Shown here: piece by piece, positions 11,888 through 22,199 of the stretch
Layout: every line of letters begins with the position of its first letter
How positions within the stretch are numbered: the first letter of the stretch is position 1
Position numbers and translations under genes: made by a program
The notes under the pieces: model-generated
Told to the model about the DNA's origin: nothing
The model's database searches: none
What the model saw: only the letters and a program-made list of their open reading frames with translations
Origin: Lasiosphaeris hirsuta
Lineage: Eukaryota > Ascomycota > Sordariomycetes > Sordariales > Lasiosphaeriaceae
Direction: 5' to 3'
Length of the DNA: 64,000 nt
Assembly (NCBI GenBank): GCA_030549175.1
Contig: JAUKUA010000001.1
Location: 6,820,001 to 6,884,000, forward strand

Positions 11888-14017
11888 ATGGCGCCCTTTG
11901 GGTTCTCTGCCCTCATGCTTGCCCTCTTGGCGTGCTCCGTACTGGGTCAACACACCTCCTACGACTATGGGTTTGATGTTACCAAGCATGCCAAACGCGC
12001 GATCGCGACACCGCTGGTAGTGAGGGGGGAAATCGGCGGAGATATCCAACTGAGGCAAGAGATACGACAACTGGAACAGGACCCTGACTTGTGGACGCTT
12101 TACATCTTGGGGCTTAGTTTGTTGCAGTTTACCGATCAGTCGTCGCCCACTTCATGGTACAGCCTCACAGGTTTGCTTGGCCCACCACACCCCTCCTTAC
12201 TCGACGGCGGTAGTAGCTGATTGGGTTGAAGGGATACACGGGATACCTCACCAGACCTGGGGCGGCGTGGGACCAACCCCCGGAAACGAGGGCACGGGTT
12301 ACTGCACCCACTCCTCAATCCTCTTCCCGACGTGGCATCGGCCCTATCTCGTCCTCTATGAGGTACCACAAAACTCTCCCTTTTATAGCATGACACGTAT
12401 TCGGAAATGCCATGTACTCGTCTCCACGCTGCTGACTTCCCCTCTAGCAAGTGCTTTACACTCTTATCCAAACGATTGCAACTTGGTGGCCTGAAGGTGA
12501 AGAGAGGGACCGCTATCAGACAGCCGCCACCAGATTTCGAATTCCATACTGGGATTGGGCTGCTTCTCCGCCATCAGGGGAAAGTGTACTCCCATTGAGC
12601 GTTGGGGGAAGCCCATATGTCGACATTGACGGCCCAAGTGGCGTGCAACGGATTGCAAATCCATTGTTCAGCTACACGTTCAAGCCCCTGAATGCCACGG
12701 CGTTCCTACAGCCTCCCGTAAGTGTAACGGTCATATCCGGGCCTGAGCCGGCTTACAGAACTGAGTCAGTGGAACATTTGGACTGCCACAATTCGTAGTC
12801 CAACGACGAACGATGCCAGGGCGCAGTCCAACAACTCACTCGTCGCCATGAACTTTGACCAGAACCTGGCATCCCTCAGCCAGCGTCTCTACATTCTCTT
12901 CTCGAACTATGGAAACTACAGTACCTTCAGTAACAATGCTTGGATCCCGCTGATCAGCAATGCGTCGTACGACTCCCTCGAATCACTGCACGACACGGTG
13001 CATAACCTTGCCGGCGGCGGTGGGTTAGGGCAACCTAACGTTCAAGGAGGCCACATGTCTTACATACCCTACTCTGCTTTTGATCCCATCTTCTTCTTAC
13101 ATCATTGTATGGTGGACCGCATATTTGCTATTTGGCAGGAGTTAAACCCTGAAACTTGGGTTATCCCGCAGGTTGCGGCTCTGCCGTCGTACACCACAAG
13201 CAAAGGCCAGGTTCAAGACTCACGTACAGCTTTGACTCCATTCTACGCTGGTAGCGATGGCACTTTCTGGACATCAGACACGGTGCGTGACCATACTCGC
13301 TTTGGATACACTTACGCCGAACTGGCGAGCGGGCCAAACAAGAGCAGACGAGCGCGAGCAAATGTCAGGATAGCCATCAACCGTCTGTACGGGACCTCAA
13401 GCCTGGCGAGTCTGTTCATAAAAGAGAACAAGGCCCTCGGCCTCGACCAAGACCGTCAAAGCAAACCTGGAGACAGAAAAGGGAGAGTAAAGCTGCCCCA
13501 GCCTGACTCTCCTCCTGCGGGACGCCTCAACGATGCCGTCTTTGCTGGCGGTTCTTACCGCGAGTGGATCGCCAATATCCGCGTCGGGAAAAAGGCTCTC
13601 CCCGAACCATTTGCCGTGCACCTATTTCTAGGTGACGCACCTGCAGACCCGAGAGACTGGACTCTTGCCCGAAACCATGTCGGTACGATGGGGGTATTCT
13701 CAATGCTGTCAAATGACGCATACGGCATGGCAATGGATAAGTTGGACGTGTCGGGGACGGTGCCCCTGACGACAGCATTACTTACTCGAATGGGCAATGG
13801 AGAACTAGCCAGTCTGAAGCCGGCGGATGTTGAAAAGTACCTTAAAAGTGCTAAGGGGCTACAAATGAGGGTCGTCGGGAGTAGTGGTAGCGGGTATGAC
13901 CCCAAGAGGGTGAAGGGGTTAGGAATGTCGATTGTAAGTTCGGTTGTCCAAGCTCCGAGGACAGAGGAAGAGCTGCCCGTGTGGGGGACGGTGGTGACGC
14001 ATTTTGAGATGGGCTGA
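11888..14017 (+). CDS. secreted tyrosinase (type-3 copper oxidase)
   Basis: Oxidises monophenols and diphenols to quinones (melanin-type or phenol chemistry). Predicted exons 11888..12170, 12232..12362, 12448..12717, 12770..14017 give 643 aa, the size of long pro-tyrosinases whose C-terminal domain is removed on activation. A signal peptide is visible ([20 protein letters not shown]). CuA ligands: IHGIPH, CTHSS (Cys and His placed for the thioether bridge) and [13 protein letters not shown]. CuB ligands: [30 protein letters not shown] and [10 protein letters not shown]. Intron 1 has a weak donor (GTTTGC) but its removal restores [17 protein letters not shown]. Intron 3 uses the CAG ending at 12769, not an earlier CAG, to keep [11 protein letters not shown] in frame. 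A catechol-oxidase-like activity cannot be excluded. Confidence 0.93.
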
Positions 14018-14643
14018 GTGGTCTTTGGAAGTTGGGTCTGTGGTTGGACTGGGGGCTGGAGACAGGAGACGGGATGGGTGGGTTTGGGTGAGGATCTTTG
14101 CATGCGACGATTTTGTTTTGCTTTACTTGGCTGGCGGTGACTGTCGAGAGGGAGAGAGCCGGAGCTAGGTGGTTATTTTGATTTCATGCGGCTGGGTTGC
14201 TAACCTGTAGTTTATCCTATGTTCTTAGCTTTTTGGAGGTCAAAAATGGCATGGAGGAGGATGGTTTTATGTTGATATGAGGATGGAGGTAATGTAATCA
14301 TGGGCACACCGATTTTCAAACGCTCCATACACCAGTTCCCGTGATATCTGTTGCTATGGGCTCTGTTGGTGAAAGGGGCACTCCTTGGAGGTAAACGGGC
14401 TTCGAATGTGCTACGATTAAAGATCGATATCCTGCGCATCGAGTATAATGTTTTCTATTCAATGGATCAGGGTCAACCAATCGCTATCGGGAAGGGTTAT
14501 TTGACCCCTATCTTTTATTTACCACCCCCTGTCCGCTACCCAGCAACCCAACAAAGTGGGACACGCCAAAACCCATCGGTCTGACCAACACCACTCCCGA
14601 AACCAATCGATACCGCACCTATCTCCATCAACAAACTTAACAA
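14018..14643. other. intergenic, tyrosinase to tRNA
   Basis: 3' flank of the tyrosinase gene and 5' flank of the tRNA-like gene. Nothing else recognised. Confidence 0.5.
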
Positions 14644-14733
14644 GGGCCGCTGGTCTAGTGGTATGATTCTCGCATAGAGTAATACCCTATAGCAATGCTT
14701 GCGAGAGGTCCCGGGTTCAATCCCGGTGGCCCC
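14644..14733 (+). tRNA. tRNA-Pro-like gene with intron, non-canonical anticodon and short T-arm
   Basis: The body is that of tRNA-Pro: acceptor GGGCCGC, TG at 8-9, D-arm and anticodon stem TGGTCTAGTGGTATGATTCT, CTCGC paired with GCGAG, then AGGTC, T-stem CCGGG/CCCGG, 3' GGCCC and discriminator C. It is followed by a Pol III terminator-like TTCTTTTT. The anticodon loop is split: ATAGAG, about 20 nt of intron, then T. With U33 in its normal place the anticodon position reads AGA (serine), and no GG, which any proline anticodon needs, occurs in the loop. The segment from T-loop to discriminator is 18 nt instead of 20 (6-nt loop TTCAAT and one acceptor base missing). It may be a decayed gene, a sequencing error in C/G runs, or an unusual tRNA. 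Confidence 0.55.
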
Positions 14734-15357
14734 TTCTTTTTGTTGCGGGGCCCGGCAACCTCCGGTGAGGAATGCGTGCCAAGACGGCACCTTGCTAGAT
14801 ACAATCACAGCGTCATTTTGAAACTCTTAAACATGGCACACTGACACATGAATATATCACTGGGAAGGTTGCTGCAAGATGGAAGCCAGTTTGTTGCGAA
14901 TCCTGTCTATGTTCCACCCGACCACTCCGCGCTCCCACGCCATGTGAAGAATCAATGAAACTCAACCATCAAACACCTGACAGCCCCGTCCGGCCAACCC
15001 CGAAACACCACTGATGGGTACAATGCGCTAAACATTAAATGAGGACGCCCAAGAAGTTGAGCGGGGATGATTCTTCCTCTATCGCTCCTCTCTTCTGATT
15101 TCTGTTTTAGTCCGAACCTCAGCATCCCAAACCATTCCATCCCGGCCCCGACCTACGTGCGTGTGAGTTTGGTATCCGAGTGTATGCGTATCGTATGCCG
15201 ATGTGTGATTGGAAAGAAGCGAGGGAAAAGGAAATACCTAAATGATGCCCCATGTCCAAGTGAAAAAAAAAAAGCCACAAAGCAAAACAGGGCCGTGTAT
15301 ATACAAATCGCTGCGCTCCAAATACACAGTAGCCCAGACGAAAAAAGGGATACCGGT
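14734..15357. other. intergenic, tRNA to STIMATE-like gene 3' end
   Basis: About 620 bp. It starts with the T-rich tRNA terminator. No gene recognised. Confidence 0.5.
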
Positions 15358-16733
15358 CTACTCGGGCGGGATCAGCTCCTTGGGCAAGTCCCCTCGCCCA
15401 TTTGACGCCCGGCTCGAGCTGCTACCAATCACCGTTTGGCTATCTCCATCTACGTCAGGGTCGTACTCGCCGTCCTTGGGCGGCGCCGTGTCCCTCCTAG
15501 CTAAGCGCACATGGCCGCCTCGAAGTTGCTTATGAGACTCGGCGTCTTCATCGTCGCTCGCTTCGTTCTCCGATATTGACAGCTCCTCGTACACCACCGT
15601 CTCGCCCGGTACGGAACTGTCTTCGGATAGGTCGCTGCCGTCGGCGCTTGTGTCTTGCTTCTTGATGTAGGAGTCGATGATATAGTACTGCATCGCGTTC
15701 ATGATGAGAGGAAACAGCATCATGACAAAAACAATTTGCAGCTCCTCGTTGCCCTCGGTCCAGCCCAGTGCCCAGTCGCCAACATGAGAGATCCAGGGGA
15801 ACATCATGAAGAGCACCAGGACGCAGAACTTCATTCCCATCAGGCCGCAAAAGTAAATGACGCTCTGCTTGAGCCACCACCACGCATTGGGTGGGGTGCC
15901 GTAGTTGCCGCTTTGAATTGACTCAGGCGGCTGTCCCAGCGGGGTATACGCCACGAGTTTTGTTGTCATTCGTACAATGATGATAAGCACGGGGATGCCG
16001 AGCGTGGTCTTGTCGCACTGTCAGTTACACACACTCAGTCTCTCACGGGAGGAAGAAAACTCACATCAATCGCCAGGTTCAACAAATAAAACGAGCACGG
16101 ATTCGGCACATATACGTCCTCCCTCCCTCCCAGCCCCAAACCCCGGCTAATTACGGTCGCGACCGTGGCCGGGTCTACCTTAATGCTGAACCGGCCGCTC
16201 GTCAGCAGCGACATGAAGACATTGGCCATGTGAACCAGCACGCTGCCGAACACCTGCTTGGACACGTCAAAGAACCAGATCTTGACGGGCCGCTGCGGCC
16301 GCTCCCTCCAGCGCTTATAGACTAGAGCCAGGAGCGCGAGCGCCCCAAGAGCCAGCTGAACCAGGATTGCAAAGGACCCGAGCAGCCGACACTCGGTCGG
16401 CTTGTCCGCGTGGGGCGAGCCCGTGGCCGTGGCGGCGGCAGCCGGGAGTTGTGATAGTGTTGGCGAGGGCGTCATGGTGACTGATATGATCTGGTCGTTA
16501 TCGGTTGCGGGTGCCGGGGTGGTGGTGCTGGCGGGGGCGGCCTCGATATCCTTATCGTCTGATGATGTGGGACGGTCGATCTCGACCTCGTCGGCGCGGG
16601 GCGGTAGACGGTTGAGGTGGAAGTGGTGGTGAGACGGCAAGCTTGTTGCTACCGCTGCGAGTGACGTGGGCACGGCGGCATTTCGAGCAAGGGCGGCAAG
16701 AGCAAGTGATGCAAGGCCAGGCTGAAGCAGCAT
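15358..16733 (-). CDS. STIMATE/YPL162C-family vacuolar-type membrane protein
   Basis: Polytopic membrane protein of the family that holds yeast YPL162C (vacuole membrane) and animal STIMATE/TMEM110 (ER-plasma membrane junctions, STIM1 regulation). Exons complement(15358..16017, 16065..16733) encode 442 aa; splicing gives LLNLAID-CDKTTLGIPVLIIIV. Residues 1-110 are Ala/Thr/Pro-rich. Membrane segments follow at about LGSFAILVQLALGALALLAL, FGSVLVHMANVFMSLL, the YLLNLAIDCDKTTLGIPVLI helix, SVIYFCGLMGMKFCVLVLFM and ELQIVFVMMLFPLIMNAMQY. The C-terminal 90 residues are acidic and soluble. The family core VHMANV, NPCSFYLLNLAID and WWLKQSVIYFCGL is intact. Yeast-like vacuolar location is inferred. Confidence 0.88.
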
Positions 16734-18385
16734 TTACAGGCTATGACGGCCTCAACTGGAAAGGGCGGGTTGGTTCCCTTTGCGTGCGGTTTGGGCTTCC
16801 TCCTCCTCCTCTCTCTCTCCCTATTGGTCTGTATTCGATCGGCCAAATGGTAACAGTCAAACAATTGGCGATATCAAAGGGGGTGCGCGGACTCGTTCTT
16901 GGTTTCAGCTGACAGTGAAACAGTGGAACGGTGCGTGGAAGTAGATGTTTCGCGCAGAAGCTATGGGTGCTAGTGCCAATGTCGCTGTCGCGGTGATGTA
17001 ATGAAGTGCGGCGTTTTGCCTGAAGGAGGGAAAGAAAAAGAGGAACAAACAAAATCGAACAATGTGGACAATGGTAAAGAAGAAACACGGAGGGGTGGTG
17101 CCTAGAATGTGTCGTTCTGCATTTCTGGAACCTGGAGCGAGTCTGGGCACGAGATGCCTCTAGAGGAAGAAGTGGAGGCGCAGAGAGGCAGACGATGCGC
17201 GGAGCATTGCATGCAGCCGAGAGGGCGCTGAGACACTTCCGATTGGCCGCCAGCCGTCAAAATCCCTGCCAGTTGTCTTGCAGCCGCTTGACGGTTCTGC
17301 CCCCCCGCCCGCGGATCAACTGCTGGAAGCCCAGATCTCCAGTGGAGTCCAATACGCTAAGCAATACCCGGGAATTGGACCTTGACGGACTGCCAGACCG
17401 CCCACAATTTAGTCTAATTGTCGTTCAAATGAAGCATATGGTTCAGCCAGTCCGGCTTCCGTTCCACGAAAAGTCGCCCGTCCGCGGGTATTGCTACATC
17501 CCGCGGTTTGATAGGACAGCTTGATGCCAGTACTACCACGCGCAAATAAGAAAAAAGAGACTTGTAGGTACTGGCACGTAGTATCATCTAGGATAGTAGC
17601 GCACTATCTCATCCGCCTTCGTATCTGTGGATGGCGGGAGAGAGGCTGGGGAGCGTTACGCCTACGACTACCGTCGGCTACCAGGCATACACGGTTCTAG
17701 TAGGTACTTCACGTGCCAGCACACAGAAAGTATACAGCTTTCAAGTACGCACTGCAGATGACATAATGCACCATGCCAGGGTGTCAACATCAATACTATT
17801 GCCTCCCCAATAGCAAAACCGCCATGCTGGCTGTCTGTCGTGGTCAATCCCCACGCGATGCCGCATAGAAGCCATCACGTCGACTGCTGAATTATGTTCA
17901 GCACTGCCCAGCCCATGCTGTGAAAAATCAAAGTCCATCAATCCCACAAACCCCGCAAAACCCCGTCCCTCCAGAACCGCAAACCGGAGGGAACCCATAA
18001 AAATCCCTTAAAAAACGAGCAAAATCTTGTCGCAGTAATATCGTGAGTGGAGAAAGAGGGCAGGTCCAGCCACAGCTGCTGAGTCCCGCTTGGTGTGTTG
18101 TATGTGCCATGGGACGCCGTCACTGATACCGGCTTGGTATCCGTAATGTCGTCAGGCGCACTCGGGTACCGTGGGAAGTAGCTTACGCACGAAGTGAGGA
18201 ACGTGGCTCCTGTGGCCTCGTGCGGGCGCGGACTTCTTTGGCCCCCCCCTCGTAAGCATCGGTTTCGGTTTTGGCGCTTTGGCCGAAGCCGCCTTTTGCT
18301 TGGAGGGGGAGGTTGGTGTCGAAAGAGACGGGCCTCCAGACGGTCGGGGTTGTCTCTGAAGGCTGTCCGTAGGCCCGTCTAACTG
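16734..18385. other. intergenic, upstream of STIMATE-like gene, downstream of SF3B6
   Basis: About 1.65 kb without a supportable gene. A short inverted motif, CCAGTAC..GTACTGG, is present near 17527-17576. Open frames are short and overlapping. Confidence 0.5.
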
Positions 18386-19005
18386 TCAATCGATACCGTG
18401 CTGCTTCTTGAGGCGTTCTAAGTTCTCCTTGCGCGCCTCCAAATCCTCTTTTGACCGGGCCATCTTCTCGGGCTGATGATAGAGCACTGCACGACACGCC
18501 GTTAGCTCCTGAGAGATATGTAGGCTAGCGGGGGAGGTCACCTACCAACAAGGTAACGGTTCTGGAAGTTGTAGCCGTTTAGCTTGTCGCAGGCCTGCTT
18601 GGCATCCATTACATCCTCATAGACGACGAAGGCAGTGCCCTTGGTGTTGTTCGCGATGCCCTGTCGGACCTGACTGTATGGGGTGTCAACACGCGTGCAG
18701 AAAAGGAAAGGGCGAGGGGAAGGCATACCGGATAGGTCCGTACTTTCCGAAGAGGTCGAACAGCTCCTCTGGAGTCACGCTGTAGCTTAGATTCTTTACG
18801 AACAAAGCTCTGTCCATTTTTATTGCTATGGTCAGCCAAGAGATTCGTGCTACCGCGAGGCGGGTTGAGCGTGATAGGTGGGTGTGATGGGAGAAGCGGC
18901 AGGGTCTTGGACCGATGGTGGAGCACGGATGCGAATGCAGCGCTGGCAGGAAAATGGCAAGACTTACCGATTTACCTCCGGGCCAAGTTTGTTGGCGCGA
19001 CTCAT
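18386..19005 (-). CDS. SF3B6: splicing factor SF3b subunit p14 (RRM protein)
   Basis: U2 snRNP SF3b p14 subunit, which lies next to the branch-point adenosine through its RRM and binds SF3B1. Four exons, complement(18386..18486, 18546..18673, 18729..18809, 18968..19005), give 115 aa, close to the human 125. The first exon supplies [12 protein letters not shown] and splicing gives [14 protein letters not shown], matching the conserved PEVNRILYIRNL of the family. An in-frame ATG at 18816 (MDRALF) lies in the intron tail and is not the start. RNP2 is [12 protein letters not shown]1 is KGTAFVVYE. The KYGPIRQVRQG, NRYLVVLYHQ and C-terminal KKQHGID stretches are all family-typical. Confidence 0.95.
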
Positions 19006-20224
19006 ATCTCGATATCGATATCGGGGATGGACGACACAGTTCTCTCAATAAGGAGGTCGTCGATGGGGAGTGAGTGGTGGGTGTGTGAAATATCGAGTCT
19101 TTGAGGCTCAAGCGAGGCGAACGGGTTGACGCGGGAGTGATGAGGAGAAATATCGAAGTTGGGAGTTCAGGTGGGTGGGGCACGGTCGCTTTCAGCAGCG
19201 TGGGCCTTTCCCCCACGTGATGCAGTGTATGTCTCCAATGCGAATCCTCTCAATCTGTCACGCAAGACAACGCAAGAGCGAACCAGAAAAAAGCACAAAA
19301 GAGCACACGACAAGTTCACGTTATTTGTGGATTGGATGACACAACATACATATCCCGACTTCCCGTCCGGTCCGGCGCCGCTTAGTCCCCGCCGCTGGTG
19401 TCCTTGGGAAGCCGACAATGCATCCCATCCGTTCGAGATGCCGGGCGGTTCAATTTTCTCAACGCCCCGAGGCCTCAAGTCCCCTTTGCAAATTCTGTGT
19501 TAATATCTCATTTCTCATATTACACCCCTTTGCCCAGTGTGCCCCCTTCGAGATGTGATTGGATAAATAGCTCAATAAGTGGCATACCGCAGACACCTTC
19601 GCTGGCTAGGCAGTTGGTTCCCCTTGCAACCTGCTGCCGCTTTGGTCTCCTTGCAGCATTGGATCGATGCACCATCGCTTCGCTGGTCGCTTTCGTAGCA
19701 GCCCTCGACGTGTGTGTGTGTGCTAGGCTTGGACTGCGAGTGGTCCAGCCAGTGGAGCGAATCGCAGCTGGGGGCCTGGGCTGCCTGTATTTAGGGGGAG
19801 TATAGGTGGAAGGGTGTTGGGGCCACAGGGCGTCAGAACACTCTACGCGACACTAGCTGCCAGTGGCTCCCATGGATCGGGCAGTGGCCACACGAGCCAC
19901 ACGGCACCCGAGTTCTCCGCCAAGTCGCCCTGTGCTCTGTGCTATGATCCATGCCTGTGGGGATCGTGGGTCGTCAGCAAGCAACTTGCAACCTTGCAGC
20001 CTCCCGTCTTGACAACCTCGCCTTCACTCTCAACATTCAATGATCGCTCTTTTCCCCATCACCAACTTCTCCCCATCACCAACTTCTCCCCGCCACAATA
20101 CTCTTACATCTATCGCATTCTGCCTAGTTCTTCGCGGGGGCATGCCCCCTAGCTCATAACCGTCGCATCACATCGTCCTCGACTCCATCTATATTGTTTC
20201 GACGTCGTGCAGTGCAGTGCAACC
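19006..20224. other. divergent promoter region, SF3B6 / Cys-rich protein
   Basis: About 1.2 kb between two head-to-head genes. A TCACCAACTTCTCCCC unit is repeated in tandem at about 20059-20090 in the presumed leader of the downstream gene. No gene seen. Confidence 0.5.
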
Positions 20225-21142
20225 ATGCCGTCCGTTGCCCAAGAAACTCCCACGGTGCCGTCGTGCAAGAAGCGGAGGCGCGATGATATCGAGCTTGCCA
20301 ACGCTGGCATCCCACTGTACGCCGCGGGCCCATTTTCTCGGTCAACGCTTCCCGTCTCTAACATTGCCTCGTCGTGCAGCTCTCCCTCGCATCACAACAA
20401 CGCCAATACCCGCAGCATCTACTCAGACAAGACATTCGAGCATGGCACCATATTCCATCACCACCACACCCACCACTCCTCCCCCTCCACACGTAGGATG
20501 ATGCCGCTCCCTCCTACCAACAAGAGACAGCGCGTCTCAAGCGGCGACAACCCTGCCGGCCCATCCCAACAGCGTCAAATAAAGCAACCTCGGGGGATGA
20601 ACGAGGACATACAGCAGCTGCTCCAAGAAAAAAGCGCCAACAGCCGCGCTCCCGCAACACCCATACGCACCACAATCAGCAACTCCACCACTGCTCCAAA
20701 CCTGATGAGCCGCTGCCACATCTGCTTCCGCAAACCGAGCAAAAAGTCCGACCTCGACTCCTTCGCTGATTGTCAGGCGTGCGGCCAGCGAACCTGCTAT
20801 GTGTGTATCCGCGAGTGTCTCGGATGGCGGCCTGGCCTGATGCAGCCCCCTCGGCAGTCGCAAGGAGTGAACGTAAACGGCATGGGGGGCCAGCAGCAGC
20901 AGCTAAATTCACCGCCCAATTCCGACTTGTCTTTCACCATGCTCGACGCCGACGACACGTCAGGATCCGGATCGGACATGAGCCGCGATGAAGCGCACCG
21001 GCAGGGTAGGCACCATCGTCCCCAAGAGGAGGATAGCTGGAGGGGTCGGCACACGCAGATGGTATGCAGCCGCTGCTGTGTTGAGAGGGGACAAGATGGA
21101 GACGTGGTGTGTCTGGGCTGTTTGCCCTTTATCGAGAGCTGA
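20225..21142 (+). CDS. Cys-rich, zinc-ribbon/RING-like protein, function unknown
   Basis: Single-exon frame of 305 aa from ATG 20225 (MPSVAQETPTVPSCKKRRRDD). Residues 1-150 are disordered, with basic patches (KKRRRDD, NKRQR) that could act as nuclear localisation signals, and a His run near 79. The C-terminal half carries paired cysteines: CHIC, CQAC, CYVC plus a nearby Cys (about 162-199), then after a disordered spacer CSRCC and CLGC (about 281-299) ending LPFIES. This spacing suggests two or more zinc sites split by an insertion, in RING/FYVE or zinc-ribbon style. I do not recognise a named family. Good length, ATG context and conserved-looking Cys pairs support a real gene. Confidence 0.8.
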   Translation: MPSVAQETPTVPSCKKRRRDDIELANAGIPLYAAGPFSRSTLPVSNIASSCSSPSHHNNANTRSIYSDKTFEHGTIFHHHHTHHSSPSTRRMMPLPPTNKRQRVSSGDNPAGPSQQRQIKQPRGMNEDIQQLLQEKSANSRAPATPIRTTISNSTTAPNLMSRCHICFRKPSKKSDLDSFADCQACGQRTCYVCIRECLGWRPGLMQPPRQSQGVNVNGMGGQQQQLNSPPNSDLSFTMLDADDTSGSGSDMSRDEAHRQGRHHRPQEEDSWRGRHTQMVCSRCCVERGQDGDVVCLGCLPFIES

Positions 21143-22199
21143 GTCGATTGTGACTGAGATATTTCTGTTCAAGAGAAATTGCTGGGTTATTGGACAACAT
21201 TGTGAGGTATTATTACTGGGAACTCGTCAACCGGCCAAGGAGTCCAAAATAAAGAGGCCAGGATCGGATCGACTAATGAATCAGCGGGTTAATACCCCTA
21301 CCGGGAAGGGATGAATGGCTGGCGTTCGGGACATGGGAATATGACGGGACGGATTACCAAGAGCACTGCCAGCCTTGAAAACATGGGCACAACAGCACTT
21401 CGCCTACACGGTTGGCTTCAGTCGGCGATCCCCAACTTCGGCAGAAGACGTAAACACGTTGTTACGAACAAAGGTCACTTCGCAACACAGCCCTGAAAAC
21501 CCAGCACTTCCACAGCTTGTCTGGATTGAGGATGCAGACAGTGGCTGATTTGTTTACAAGAAGCCCCACATGGCGAAGCAATCGGTGCTAGACGGCGAGA
21601 TATACCCGCCTAGCCTGCAAGGCGGCACATCGGACTAATATCAAGGTTGCCAGGTCAAAGAGGAGCAGTTGTCCATTTGGGGATGGACATACAGATGGAG
21701 ATATCCAAATCAGCAGAAAGAGAACTCTTCCCGCGCCCCTTTACCTCACTCAAGAAGGGATTTTACGATTCGTATGAATGAGATCAACCAACCGTCTTTG
21801 TAGCCTTTCGCAGGTATCATGTATACTAGGGTTTTAGTCTATAGTCACGGTCCAGGGGAGGAAAGCAGGCGTCCGGATGAAACATTGAGATACTACATTC
21901 CCCATGGCCGCCCGTTGTATTTTATGTATTATAAACATTGTCGGGTCTCGGGGGAAGAAAGAAGACCGGTTTAGACTTTAAAGGTATTAGCCCAGCATTC
22001 ATTATGTGGGAAACCATGACTCTGTTGATGGGCAACGCTTCTCTCGATGCATCACCTTGCCTGGGTAAATATCAACTAGCAAGCAACCCAAATGCAGCCG
22101 GGTGGAAACCTCATCTATCATACATTGTACACTGACAATTCTACGCTGCGCCACATCCGTTGTCCCGCAACCCTAATACCACTCCCCTCCAAGCCCTCT
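21143..22199. other. intergenic, convergent (Cys-rich protein / RPT1)
   Basis: About 1.05 kb between two 3' ends. No gene recognised. Confidence 0.5.
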
